In this document: in pieces, positions 35,310-44,121 of the stretch
Numbering within the stretch: the stretch's first letter is position 1
Layout of the letters: each line of letters starts with the position of its first letter
From: JAGORY01 sp964517585
GTDB lineage: Bacteria; Patescibacteriota; Gracilibacteria; Peribacterales; Peribacteraceae
DNA length: 51,631 bases
Direction of reading: 5' to 3'
Assembly: GCA_964517585.1 (NCBI GenBank)
Contig: CAZFCB010000002.1
Location: forward strand, 1 to 51,631
Position numbers and translations under genes: made by a program
Notes under the pieces: model-generated
The model's database searches: none
Seen by the model: only the letters and a program-made list of their open reading frames with translations
What the model was told of the DNA's origin: nothing

Positions 35310-38300
35310 TTACTCTGCATCTGCAGGTGTTTCTTCTCCATCTTTCTTCTTGACAGCCTTCGATTTCTTTTTTTGAATCAAAGAAGAAATTTGGACAGTT
35401 AGTTCCGGCAACCACTCATCTGTCTGTGCAGCTTTTTTAAGGTCCGACTCGGAGATACGCAGTGTCGTTCCTACAATGCGCCACTGCGGACAGATGTGGA
35501 GGAGCTGCATGATTTCTGTGGCTGTCACGCGTGGTGCAAGACTGACGACGATGTCGCGCTTTGCAGCAGACACAGTGTCCATCTTGATCCGTACGACTCC
35601 GGCACGACGACATGCCATTTTTAACCGAATAACAGAGAGAAGGCTTTCTGCCTGTTTTGGCAGTGGCCCGTATTCCTCACGGAGGTCTTCGCCGAAATCA
35701 GCGAGCATCGCTTCATCTTCAGAGCCTGCTAATTTTTGGTAGACACTGATTTTCTCTTGCTCGTCGGGAATATAGAATGATGGAATGAGTGCTTCAAATG
35801 GCAGAATAATTTCGATTGTCTGTGGCATCTCGTCCTCAGAACCCTTGCCACCAGCTTTCAGCTCTTCTACTGCGCTCTTGAGTAAGCGTAAATAATGGCT
35901 GACGCCAACGGTTTGCATGTTCCCGGACTGCGATGCGCCAAGGATTTCTCCTGCGCCACGTATCTCAAGATCTCGCATGGCAATTTGGAAGCCACTGCCA
36001 AGCTCACTCGCCTCTACGATGGCTCGCAGACGCTTCTTTGCGTCATCTTTCAGGCGCTGTGAATGATAGAGAAAATACGAGTACGCCTGCACCGTTCCTC
36101 GGCCAACGCGACCACGAAGCTGATAGAGCTGCGAGAGTCCAAACTTCTCGGCCTCATTGACGATTAGTGTATTAGCCCTCGGAAGATCGATACCGTTTTC
36201 GATGATCGTGGAACTTACGAGCACGGAATACTTCCCATTTTTAAAATCCACGATGCGTTCTTCCAGAAGCTCTGGTTTTAACTGTCCGTGGGTCACTACA
36301 AACGTCGCCTGTGGGATAAGCGCCTTGAGCTTCATCGCGAAGGCATCGATCGTCTCAACGCGATTGTGAAGCATGTAGACCTGTCCGCCGCGTTCGACCT
36401 CTTTCATGATGGCCTCACGTACAAGTGCATCTGAATACTTGCGAACTTCAGTGATGATGGGAAGCCGCCCAGGAGGAGGGGTGGTGATCGTTGTGATATC
36501 ACGAAGTTTGTGGAGTCCTAAATTGAGCGTTCGGGGAATGGGAGTCGCCGTCATTGTGAGAATATCGACGGCGGCACGCAACTCTTTTAGCTTCTCTTTT
36601 TGCTTCACGCCAAACCGCTGTTCTTCGTCGATGATCACAAGGCCAAGGTCGCTAAACTGCACGTCGTCTTGGAGGAGCCGATGTGTACCAACGACGATAT
36701 CAACACTTCCTTCACGAAGTTTTCTCAATGTTTCTGTCTGCTGCTGTGGCGTACGAAAACGAGACAGTACATCGATTCTTACGTTGAAGCCGTCCATGCG
36801 TTTCTGAAGACTCCGATAATGCTGATCTGTCAGAATGGTGATAGGGGAGAGAAATGCTACTTGCTTTCCACCTTGAACAGCTTTGAATGCTGCGCGCATC
36901 GCGACTTCTGTTTTTCCGAACCCAACGTCTCCACAAATAAGACGATCCATCGGGTGGCCGCTCTCCATGTCATGTTTGATATCCTCGATGGCCTTGATTT
37001 GTCCGGGTGTTTCTGTGTACGGAAAGGCGTCATCAAATTTCTGCTGAATATCACTATCATCAGGGAATGAATTTCCTTTTGCCCTCGCTCGATTTGCGTA
37101 AATTTCAAGCAGTTCTTTCGCAACTTTTTGCGTCTCTTCATTCACCTTTTTTGTAATCTTCTTCCACTCCGATGACCCAAGTCGTGTGAGGACAGGTTCT
37201 TCGCCTTCTTCATGAACAAATTTACTCAGCTTATCCGCCTGATCAACTGGGACGAATAATTTATCGTTCTCCGCATACGTGATCTCCAGATATTCACGCT
37301 CAACATCATCCACTATTTTCGCCGTCATCCCCTCAAAACGACCAATGCCGTGCTCCATGTGAACGACGAAATCCCCAACCTGCAGAGACGTAATGAAATC
37401 AAGTGCCAAACGCTGTACAGATCTTTGCTTCGCCTCTTTCCTTAGAGAGAAAATTTCGCGATCAGTAATCAGCGCGCACTTCAGGTCTGGATTTTGGAGT
37501 GAATGGGGAAGAAGTTCATCCTGAGCTGCTGGAACAATTGTGACGGAGCCAGGCTTTCGTTCCGGTGCGTCAAGATACTGAATTCTTTCTTCTTGTAGCA
37601 CACCCTTTAGTTCGTCAGAGCGCTTGCTTACGATGACGAGCGTCCAATCTTGCTGCAACTTATCTTTCACATCGTTGATAAAGTCTGGAAGTGTGTAGAA
37701 CTTCAGTACAGACAAATACCGGAGATGGACATGAACACCTTCGTCCTCTGGAAAACTTGTCAATTTTACTAAGTCGCATGTCTGAGGAATTTCCATTTCC
37801 TCTTGTTCATCTGTAACAAGCACTGATGTACCAGGGAACTGCTGAGAAAGTGTTCTTGTCTCACTCCAAGAGATGGGATAGATCACCATGGATTTCAGTT
37901 GATCGGAACCACCCCCATGTTCTATGCGTATGTCTTCCACTTTCCCAAAAGAGAAACTGATTTTGTACTGTGTCTCCTCGCCAATAGGAAAAATATCGAG
38001 CGCATCACCAATACGTCGGTATTCACCAGGGGAAAGATGTTGATCACCTGAGTGCTCATATCCCGCATCAATGAGTAATGAGAAGAACGTTGTAAAATCA
38101 GCAGTCTCACCTACTTTCAAAAGGATTGCATGCTCTTTGATTTCCTCGAAAGACGGTAATTCCACATCCCACGTCGCCCTGTCCATCACAGCGATTCCTT
38201 CGCCTTTCATAATTTTGATGATAGATGAAACATCGTCAGCCGTTGGTTCGGCGCCAAATGTTACGTGAAAGGCGTCTTTACCGAAGAATGAAATCCAATG

Positions 38301-38498
38301 CAAAAGACCCTGCACTCGCTCATCATTCTCTGTGACAAGTACTGCAGGTGCTGGATGTAACGTCAGAAGATGGCTCACAATCATTGCTTTTGCCGTTTCA
38401 TTCGAAAGGCCAGAAATTGTGAGCGCATGCTTACTTCTCAACAGCTGTTCAAGCTCTTGATGAGTTTTTTCACCGATGCAAACGGATGGAATCATCAC
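35310..38498 (-). CDS. mfd: Transcription-repair coupling factor
   Basis: 1062 residues; removes RNA polymerase stalled at DNA damage and recruits UvrA. The N-terminal UvrB-like region is divergent. The RNA-polymerase-interacting CarD-like domain begins GDFVVHMEHGIGRFEG. The RecG-type translocase has GDVGFGKTE (Walker A), IIDEEQRFG (DExQ), TMTATPIPRTL and QLRGRVGRG. The C-terminal TRCF domain is present (PFEALIPSFYIPDEQEKI), followed by a Lys-rich tail. Slightly short of E. coli Mfd (1148). The start is one of two adjacent ATGs. Confidence 0.96.
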   Translation of the reverse strand: MMIPSVCIGEKTHQELEQLLRSKHALTISGLSNETAKAMIVSHLLTLHPAPAVLVTENDERVQGLLHWISFFGKDAFHVTFGAEPTADDVSSIIKIMKGEGIAVMDRATWDVELPSFEEIKEHAILLKVGETADFTTFFSLLIDAGYEHSGDQHLSPGEYRRIGDALDIFPIGEETQYKISFSFGKVEDIRIEHGGGSDQLKSMVIYPISWSETRTLSQQFPGTSVLVTDEQEEMEIPQTCDLVKLTSFPEDEGVHVHLRYLSVLKFYTLPDFINDVKDKLQQDWTLVIVSKRSDELKGVLQEERIQYLDAPERKPGSVTIVPAAQDELLPHSLQNPDLKCALITDREIFSLRKEAKQRSVQRLALDFITSLQVGDFVVHMEHGIGRFEGMTAKIVDDVEREYLEITYAENDKLFVPVDQADKLSKFVHEEGEEPVLTRLGSSEWKKITKKVNEETQKVAKELLEIYANRARAKGNSFPDDSDIQQKFDDAFPYTETPGQIKAIEDIKHDMESGHPMDRLICGDVGFGKTEVAMRAAFKAVQGGKQVAFLSPITILTDQHYRSLQKRMDGFNVRIDVLSRFRTPQQQTETLRKLREGSVDIVVGTHRLLQDDVQFSDLGLVIIDEEQRFGVKQKEKLKELRAAVDILTMTATPIPRTLNLGLHKLRDITTITTPPPGRLPIITEVRKYSDALVREAIMKEVERGGQVYMLHNRVETIDAFAMKLKALIPQATFVVTHGQLKPELLEERIVDFKNGKYSVLVSSTIIENGIDLPRANTLIVNEAEKFGLSQLYQLRGRVGRGTVQAYSYFLYHSQRLKDDAKKRLRAIVEASELGSGFQIAMRDLEIRGAGEILGASQSGNMQTVGVSHYLRLLKSAVEELKAGGKGSEDEMPQTIEIILPFEALIPSFYIPDEQEKISVYQKLAGSEDEAMLADFGEDLREEYGPLPKQAESLLSVIRLKMACRRAGVVRIKMDTVSAAKRDIVVSLAPRVTATEIMQLLHICPQWRIVGTTLRISESDLKKAAQTDEWLPELTVQISSLIQKKKSKAVKKKDGEETPADAE

Positions 38499-38618
38499 TC
38501 GAAAAATGGAGTGTCAGCCAGGAAATATTGTTTTTCACTATCGAAATGTCTCCCCTCACCTTCATCTTTGAAGGGTGGTGGGGCGCAGGATCGTCCTGCA
38601 ACTATGTATAAATGTACC

Positions 38619-39776
38619 CTATTCTTCCGTCATGCGCAACGGCATGATGAGATGAAGATACTGTGGGTCATTCGGTAATTTGAATACCGCTGGATGCATT
38701 TTGTCTGAGAGTTCAATAGCAATATTCTCCGCATCTAACCGAGAGAGAAAGTCGATAAGATATGTCGATGAAACAGCTATTTTATTTTCTTTACCTTCGA
38801 CATCACAATTAATAGTTGATTCATCTCTGCCAATTTGCGTCTGTTTTGTCATGAGATGAACACCTGTCTTCGTAAAAGAGAATGTAATGTTGTTGCTCTG
38901 TTCTTTTGCAAAGTAATGCATGCGCTTCACTGCACTGAGAAGGTTTTTAATATTCACAGTTGCTGTGGTGTTTTTTTCCTTTGGTACCACCTGAGCGTAA
39001 TCGGGGAATTTCCCATCGATAAGACGGCTCACAAGCTTGGTATGGCGGAGATGAACCTCTATTTGCTGTGATCCTAAATGAATATCAATAGTTTCTTCTG
39101 GTGATTTCTTTGCACCTTTTTCAGTTTTGTCTTCGCCATCGCGACCACGGTGTAGCGCAATGACAGTTTTAAGTTCCTCAAGAAATTTAGCAGGAATAAT
39201 GCAGGAAACCTCTCCAGAGAGATCGGGGATGCTCACACTGTATTCTGAGAGACGATAACTATCGGTGCCCACCATGATGAGTTTCCCTTTTTCCAGACGA
39301 ACATAGACCCCTGAAATTACTGGCCTCGACGTCGTTCTGGCGCAGGCAAAAGTAACAAGATTCAGTGCTTGTAGGAGTGGTGTAATTGGTATATGAAGAG
39401 TGATATCTTTTTGGATACTTGAAATAGTGGGAAAACCATTTGCTGCTTCTCCTGCAATCACTGCTTTTGCTCGTTTCGAATGAAGTTTTAACTGTGTACC
39501 TTCACTTGTTTCAATAATAATTTCTTCGTCTTGATTGTATTGAATGAAGTTTACAATTGCTTTTGCAGGCACAGTTATTGATCCTTCGTTTTCAATATGC
39601 ACTTCAAAACTTGTGACGATAGATAACTCAAGATTCGTTGCTGATAATGTACATCTCTTTCCTTCAACTGAAATAAGGATGTTTTGTAAAATTGGTAATA
39701 CTTGCTCTGTGCCAATTGCACGACTAACAAGTTGTAGCCCCGAAAGAATATCGACTGTTTTACATGAGAATTTCAT
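38619..39776 (-). CDS. dnaN: DNA polymerase III beta sliding clamp
   Basis: 385 residues, three-domain clamp that tethers the polymerase to DNA. The N-terminus reads MKFSCKTVDILSGLQLVSRAIG, with LPILQNILI soon after, and the end has the standard HLIMPLRM. A Lys/Glu-rich insertion (residues about 205-225) sits in the second domain. dnaN usually lies next to dnaA and oriC; here the upstream 417 bases carry DnaA boxes. TTGATT-17-TTCAAT ends 6 bases before ATG. Confidence 0.96.
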   Translation of the reverse strand: MKFSCKTVDILSGLQLVSRAIGTEQVLPILQNILISVEGKRCTLSATNLELSIVTSFEVHIENEGSITVPAKAIVNFIQYNQDEEIIIETSEGTQLKLHSKRAKAVIAGEAANGFPTISSIQKDITLHIPITPLLQALNLVTFACARTTSRPVISGVYVRLEKGKLIMVGTDSYRLSEYSVSIPDLSGEVSCIIPAKFLEELKTVIALHRGRDGEDKTEKGAKKSPEETIDIHLGSQQIEVHLRHTKLVSRLIDGKFPDYAQVVPKEKNTTATVNIKNLLSAVKRMHYFAKEQSNNITFSFTKTGVHLMTKQTQIGRDESTINCDVEGKENKIAVSSTYLIDFLSRLDAENIAIELSDKMHPAVFKLPNDPQYLHLIMPLRMTEE

Positions 39777-40193
39777 AACCGAATTGAAGACGAAGTTTTT
39801 TGATTAATCAAGCGGTTCTTTTCATTATTATACAATAAATAGTCCTTCCTGTTTTTCTGATGAAGATAGTAGGTAATATAAAATATATTAATATCGTCAT
39901 AGTCATAGACTATTGTTACTTTTAAAAAATTATCGTGAGGTCATCTGGAAAAACTAGTCTGTCTCTATTTTGTACTCAAACTTTTGCCGTATGAGTATGC
40001 AAAAAAGATATAAAAGTGAACACTTCTCGTGTGTGGAAATACTGTGGATAACCTGTGGATAAAAAAGTGAAGAGCGCTTTGTTCCATTGAAATGGTGATT
40101 AGCTTTTGTTCTAGCCAAAGCCAAAATAACTATGTGTATAAAAGATCCTGGATCAGGAAAGCCAAGGCGAACCTTTCCACAGTGACCAAAAGC
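39777..40193. other. Probable replication origin (oriC) upstream of dnaN
   Basis: 417 bases without a gene, strongly AT-rich between 39880 and 40020 (for example TAATATAAAATATATTAATA). Perfect DnaA boxes TGTGGATAA at 40043-40051 and 40054-40062, and a weaker TGTGGAAAT at 40032-40040, form a head-to-tail array with exact 11-base spacing. A further weak box in the opposite orientation lies at 40173-40181. Array plus AT-rich block plus dnaN is the classical origin layout; dnaA itself is not in the window. Confidence 0.65.
39783..39811 (-). promoter_or_regulatory. dnaN promoter, leaderless
   Basis: TTGATT (39806-39811), 17 bases, TTCAAT (39783-39788), 6 bases, ATG. A TATAAT at 39827-39832 is a second possible -10. 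Confidence 0.5.
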
Positions 40194-41501
40194 TTACGCA
40201 AGCCTTTTCCTCAGATGTTCGCGCACATTCTTGCTCGCAGGTACAGCCTTATTGGAACGAATGATTAATTTGCCTGCATTCTCCATTTTTACAAACGAGC
40301 CATCGGGTACATCATCAGAAACGAGCGTCATGGAATTTATAAAAGAACCAGCTCCTATTTTTACCCCTGGAGTGAAACACGTATGAATACCAGTGCGACT
40401 GTCAGAACCGACGATTGCACCGAATTTGCCTAGGCCAGTCGAGACAGCTTCGCCCTGCACAAGTGATGAAATCTCTGTTTCGTCGAGCCGTAAATTCCCT
40501 GTCGTCGTACCAGCCCCTAAAGAAATATTGTTTCCAAGCACCGAATCACCAACATAGCTCGTGTGAGTCCAGACATCGTTTCCAAGTACAGATCTCGCTA
40601 TTTCCGTGTTATACCCAATGACACAGCGCTTACCAATGGAACTACCTCGCACAAGAGCATTATTCGCGATGATACTGTCGTCGCCGATACTGCAGGGACC
40701 CATGATTGTTGCATGAGCGAAAACCCTCACGTTCTTCCCAAGGATCACAGGCCCTTCTATCACAGCGGTTGTATGAATTTTCGCAGTTGTATGAATTTTC
40801 GGCTTCCCCTTTTGCGGCAGGAGAATGCCGAGAACGGATAGGACGTGCCAAGGATACTTTACTGGTTGCCACAGTCCATCGTAGGGCACAAATTCGTATG
40901 GGTGCATTTCAAACATTTTCTGCAGTGCCACTTCATATCCGTCATCTTTCGTCGGCTTCACAGCTCTGAGAGCCTTCAGAAGCTCCCCTGATGATGTGTG
41001 GACATGGGCAACGATATTGACGAGATTACTCGGTTCATTACCTGCGCCAGGCTTTTCTACGATGCCAGTAATACGTTTCCCTTGTACTGTCAGATATCCG
41101 CCGGGAAAATACTCCGTCACTTTTCGCGCGAGGAGAAGTCCGCCGCGCGTTAGATTTTCTGACTGCGTACAGAGGGTTGCGTATGCCTGTGACTCGATGA
41201 CGTCATTACCACTCACAATCATGACCGCCTGGTCTTTGCAATGAGGCAAGGAAGAGAGGAGTGCTCCACGCATGCCCAGGCTCAGATCTTCCTGCTCATA
41301 GACTTGGATCTTCGGAAACAACTCCTCAAACTCAGCCTTATTATGGGCGCCAGCGACTATCACGATTTTTTTTATCCCTGCGGATTGCAATCGTCGCACC
41401 TGTTCTTGGATCAAGGTTGTTTCAACGATGGGAAACAACGTTTTTTCAGAGAGTGGCCAAAAACGCTTCGATCTGCCGGCGACGATGAGTAACGCAATCA
41501 T
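40194..41501 (-). CDS. GlmU-like sugar-phosphate nucleotidylyltransferase
   Basis: 435 residues. The N-terminal nucleotidyltransferase domain (1-215) begins MIALLIVAGRSKRFWPLSEK, a variant of the LAAGxGTRM loop. From about residue 230 a left-handed beta helix of hexapeptide repeats (VILGKNVRVFAHATIMG, SIGDDSIIAN and others) runs to near the end. This is the GlmU architecture (acetyl- and uridylyltransfer to GlcN-1-P), but other two-domain sugar nucleotidyltransferases share it, so the substrate is open. One rung is duplicated (KIHTTA twice, from an 18-bp tandem repeat at 40768-40802). The start is chosen from a -10 9 bases upstream. Confidence 0.85.
   Translation of the reverse strand: MIALLIVAGRSKRFWPLSEKTLFPIVETTLIQEQVRRLQSAGIKKIVIVAGAHNKAEFEELFPKIQVYEQEDLSLGMRGALLSSLPHCKDQAVMIVSGNDVIESQAYATLCTQSENLTRGGLLLARKVTEYFPGGYLTVQGKRITGIVEKPGAGNEPSNLVNIVAHVHTSSGELLKALRAVKPTKDDGYEVALQKMFEMHPYEFVPYDGLWQPVKYPWHVLSVLGILLPQKGKPKIHTTAKIHTTAVIEGPVILGKNVRVFAHATIMGPCSIGDDSIIANNALVRGSSIGKRCVIGYNTEIARSVLGNDVWTHTSYVGDSVLGNNISLGAGTTTGNLRLDETEISSLVQGEAVSTGLGKFGAIVGSDSRTGIHTCFTPGVKIGAGSFINSMTLVSDDVPDGSFVKMENAGKLIIRSNKAVPASKNVREHLRKRLA
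40768..40802. repeat. 18-bp tandem duplication in the GlmU-like gene
   Basis: Two units of 18 bases (17 identical in the second) encode KIHTTA twice, exactly one hexapeptide rung of the beta helix. Confidence 0.9.
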
Positions 41502-41510
41502 GTGCGGCTT

Positions 41511-41516
41511 AGTGTA
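41511..41516 (-). promoter_or_regulatory. -10 hexamer for the GlmU-like gene
   Basis: TACACT-aagccgcac-ATG on the minus strand, 9-base spacing, within the 47-base gap after the ComEC-like gene. Confidence 0.5.
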
Positions 41517-41548
41517 CACAGGCTTCTTTCCTACGACGAGCCTCTCTC

Positions 41549-42370
41549 TTACCATACTATCTCTATATCACCGCTTTCATCAGTGCGCCGAATCTCCGAG
41601 CCTATACTGTGTAGTCGGCGAAGAACGTCTGCATTTGGATGACCATACGGATTTTTTCTCCCGACTGAAATCACCGAACTCTGAGGGTGAACAGCGAGAA
41701 GAAAACCAGTCGAAGACGATGTTTTGCTGCCGTGGTGTGGAACTTTGAGAATATCTGCACGGAGATCCGCACGCGCCTCTACCAGGGTTTTTTCGACAAT
41801 AGTTTCTATGTCTCCCGTAAAGAGTACGCGTTTCCCGTCGTGTGTGAATCGTAGAGTGAGTGATTCATTATTTTCATTACTATTAAAACCCTTAGGCATG
41901 ACACGAGGTGGCCACAGTACTTCGAGCGAGTCCTTCCCCAATGCTATGGACTGCCCTGCGTACAGATGCAGAATAGGTACGCCACGGAGTGAGGCGCCGG
42001 AAAGCGTTGCTCTGTAGGTGCCGGAGTTATACTCCGTTCCCGCTGTGACGAGTGTGCCGACCGTATACCGTCGTAGCACCTCAGGAAATGCAAGCATGTG
42101 ATCACTATTTGGATGTGATAAGACAAGCATGTCGATGTGCCTATTAAAAAACGGCATATGCGTGCCAAGTTTTTCCAGCGTTGACCAATCGGGGCCACCG
42201 TCAATCAAGATCCTTTTGCCGTCCGATAGCGTGATGAGTGCGCTATCGCCTTGCCCGACATCAAAAAAAACAATATGCACATTTCCATCAGGCTGCAATC
42301 TCCATTCTCTGGCTCCTAACACAACAACAAGAATCACAAGAAAGCCGAAAACCCAGGACATCTTCTTCAT
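41549..42370 (-). CDS. ComEC-like extracellular metallo-hydrolase
   Basis: 273 residues. N-terminal anchor or signal helix (residues 4-20), then a metallo-beta-lactamase domain of the ComEC/Rec2 C-terminal type: FFDVGQGDSALI (35-46), ILIDGGPD, SHPNSDH (85-91, the metal motif HxxxDH), LFTGDIE and KVPHHGSKTSS. Full ComEC also has a multi-helix DNA channel, which is absent, so this is the free-standing form. Exported nuclease activity for DNA uptake or scavenging is plausible but unproven. It lies 9 bases after the LPETG protein gene, likely the same operon. Confidence 0.88.
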   Translation of the reverse strand: MKKMSWVFGFLVILVVVLGAREWRLQPDGNVHIVFFDVGQGDSALITLSDGKRILIDGGPDWSTLEKLGTHMPFFNRHIDMLVLSHPNSDHMLAFPEVLRRYTVGTLVTAGTEYNSGTYRATLSGASLRGVPILHLYAGQSIALGKDSLEVLWPPRVMPKGFNSNENNESLTLRFTHDGKRVLFTGDIETIVEKTLVEARADLRADILKVPHHGSKTSSSTGFLLAVHPQSSVISVGRKNPYGHPNADVLRRLHSIGSEIRRTDESGDIEIVW

Positions 42371-42379
42371 TCCCAGAGC

Positions 42380-43633
42380 CTACACTACCTTCTTCCTGCG
42401 TTGTATTCGCCTGCCTGCTCCTAGTCCTGCAATCGCCGCGATTCCAAGGAGTCCAGCTCCTGTCTCTGGTAAAGTGATTGTTTTTTCGATACCTGCAGAT
42501 TCCTGATTATTTCCACGGGACGCGACTTTGAGACCAAAGATTCCTGGTGAAACTCGGCTATATTGAACAGTTGTCTGATCGTGACCGACAACAGAATTCC
42601 AAGCGTACGGGCTTCTATTCTTTGATGTGTACAGAGAATACTCTGTAGCATCAGGCGATCCTATCCAATGCGCTGTGACGTTATATGTCCCGTCTTTTCT
42701 CACAACTGAAGTGAGGTTTAAATGGGAAGGATCCGTGGGTGCTGGTGCCGGTTGATAAGCGCCAGGATTTGTCAGTGCTCCTGGAAGATTTGGATTTTTT
42801 CCATACGAAGGAACCGACGGTGGTGGCTCTGAGGAAGACGTGCTGGATTGCACTATTGATGTGAACCGAACCTGCGATTCAGATGGCGTCGCGTTTGTAC
42901 CATCGGCAGCAGGAATGATAGCGAGAAGTCCAAGCACATATTCAGTTTCCGAGGCTTGAGGACGCGTTGTGATAGATACCCTTCTGTCATTCACTTCGAC
43001 ATTCTCGATGGGGAGTACCGTACCATCCACACTCGTGATGAGAAATGAGTCGCGAGTAACATTCGCACCAGAATCAAGTTCTTTCGAGAACGTTACATCT
43101 AGAACCGTATCTGTCATTGCTACGACAGATTCGATCTTCATCGGCGTAGCGGTGCTTGTGGGGTTTTCTCCACGAGGCATTGTCGCCGCTGATTGCGTGC
43201 TCGACGCCGAGGAAGCTTGCATAACATCTTTGGGGGCAGATGGCTGTTTCTGCAACGGTGGTTCCGTAGAAGATGCTACAACTGCCTCAACTTCAAACCC
43301 CTCACTCTCAAGGTTATCTTTGTCTACCGCGAGGACGCCGATATATATCTTTTCCGATTGTAACGGCGCCTTTTGAAAGACATACAATGTTTGTGCATCT
43401 GGAGTTTGTTCAAAATCATCATAATTACCGCCGTTATTCAAAATTGATTCACGGCTGAAGTAGATACGGTAACTCACGGCATTTGGTACTTGCGACCATA
43501 CGACAGAAATTGTGTCTCCATTTCTATGAGCCTGCACACTTTTCACATTTGCAGGCAAGCTTGCAGCCACAGCAACACCAGTAGACAGGGATACTGCCGC
43601 AACGACGACAATGAATGTTTGTTTGAACGTCAT
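42380..43633 (-). CDS. LPETG-anchored surface protein with Fn3-like domains
   Basis: 417 residues. Signal peptide 1-23, a fibronectin type III-like domain (25-115), a Ser/Thr/Pro linker, an Ig-like domain (about 145-255; MKIESVVAMTDTVLDVTFSK), a Pro-rich linker and a second Fn3-like domain (about 285-375). The C-terminus has LPETG (388-392), a Gly/Ala/Ile hydrophobic stretch and RRIQRRKK, a complete sortase sorting signal. It implies covalent attachment to peptidoglycan and a sortase elsewhere in the genome. The second of two adjacent ATGs is preferred because TGc-TACAAT ends exactly 6 bases before it. Confidence 0.88.
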   Translation of the reverse strand: MTFKQTFIVVVAAVSLSTGVAVAASLPANVKSVQAHRNGDTISVVWSQVPNAVSYRIYFSRESILNNGGNYDDFEQTPDAQTLYVFQKAPLQSEKIYIGVLAVDKDNLESEGFEVEAVVASSTEPPLQKQPSAPKDVMQASSASSTQSAATMPRGENPTSTATPMKIESVVAMTDTVLDVTFSKELDSGANVTRDSFLITSVDGTVLPIENVEVNDRRVSITTRPQASETEYVLGLLAIIPAADGTNATPSESQVRFTSIVQSSTSSSEPPPSVPSYGKNPNLPGALTNPGAYQPAPAPTDPSHLNLTSVVRKDGTYNVTAHWIGSPDATEYSLYTSKNRSPYAWNSVVGHDQTTVQYSRVSPGIFGLKVASRGNNQESAGIEKTITLPETGAGLLGIAAIAGLGAGRRIQRRKKVV

Positions 43634-43639
43634 CATGAC

Positions 43640-43648
43640 ATTGTAGCA
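43640..43648 (-). promoter_or_regulatory. Extended -10 for the LPETG protein gene
   Basis: TGc-TACAAT-gtcatg-ATG on the minus strand; 6 bases to the second ATG. Confidence 0.7.
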
Positions 43649-43664
43649 CGAATCACCTTTTTTT

Positions 43665-44078
43665 TCAAACGGCCTCTGGCCTCTTTTTTGCTAGGAGACT
43701 GCTTTTGTTAATATGGGGTTGTAACGCTTCTGCACGCTCCCAAGGGCATTGTAGGTCTGCAATAGTGACTCCTGGCGGTAATATTTGATCATATCCTAAT
43801 AGGAGTAGATCAGGCTTTTCTTCTCGGAGTGGCGTTAAGAAGTCTTTTGTTGAGCCTGCTATCACTGAAATATCGGGGAATTCAATCGCGAGCGCATGCA
43901 TGCGTTCTTCGGTCGAGAAGAGTGGTAGCCGATTTTTTATCATACGAACATTTGAGCTAACACCTACCACTGCGACCACACTTCCACGTTCTTGTGCCTG
44001 CTTCACAAGAGAGCGATGTCCATCGTGCAGGCCATCAAAAGTGCCGAAGATCATCACTTTTTTCGTAGGTATTTTCAT
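43665..44078 (-). CDS. Cytidylyltransferase-like (TagD/RibL-type) enzyme
   Basis: 137 residues of the HxGH nucleotidyltransferase fold: MIFGTFDGLHDGHRSLVKQA (HDGH at residues 18-21), KNRLPLFSTEERM and PDLLLLGYDQ. The spacing matches glycerol-3-phosphate cytidylyltransferase and archaeal-type FAD synthetase; the LGYDQ ending leans to the RibL side. ISSTERT-type signature residues are partly replaced by FSTEER. Monocistronic or co-transcribed with the following LPETG gene 31 bases on. Confidence 0.85.
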   Translation of the reverse strand: MKIPTKKVMIFGTFDGLHDGHRSLVKQAQERGSVVAVVGVSSNVRMIKNRLPLFSTEERMHALAIEFPDISVIAGSTKDFLTPLREEKPDLLLLGYDQILPPGVTIADLQCPWERAEALQPHINKSSLLAKKRPEAV

Positions 44079-44121
44079 AAACTCAAAAGAATTCTTCCCT
44101 CATTAAAGTTTCTATGCCACT

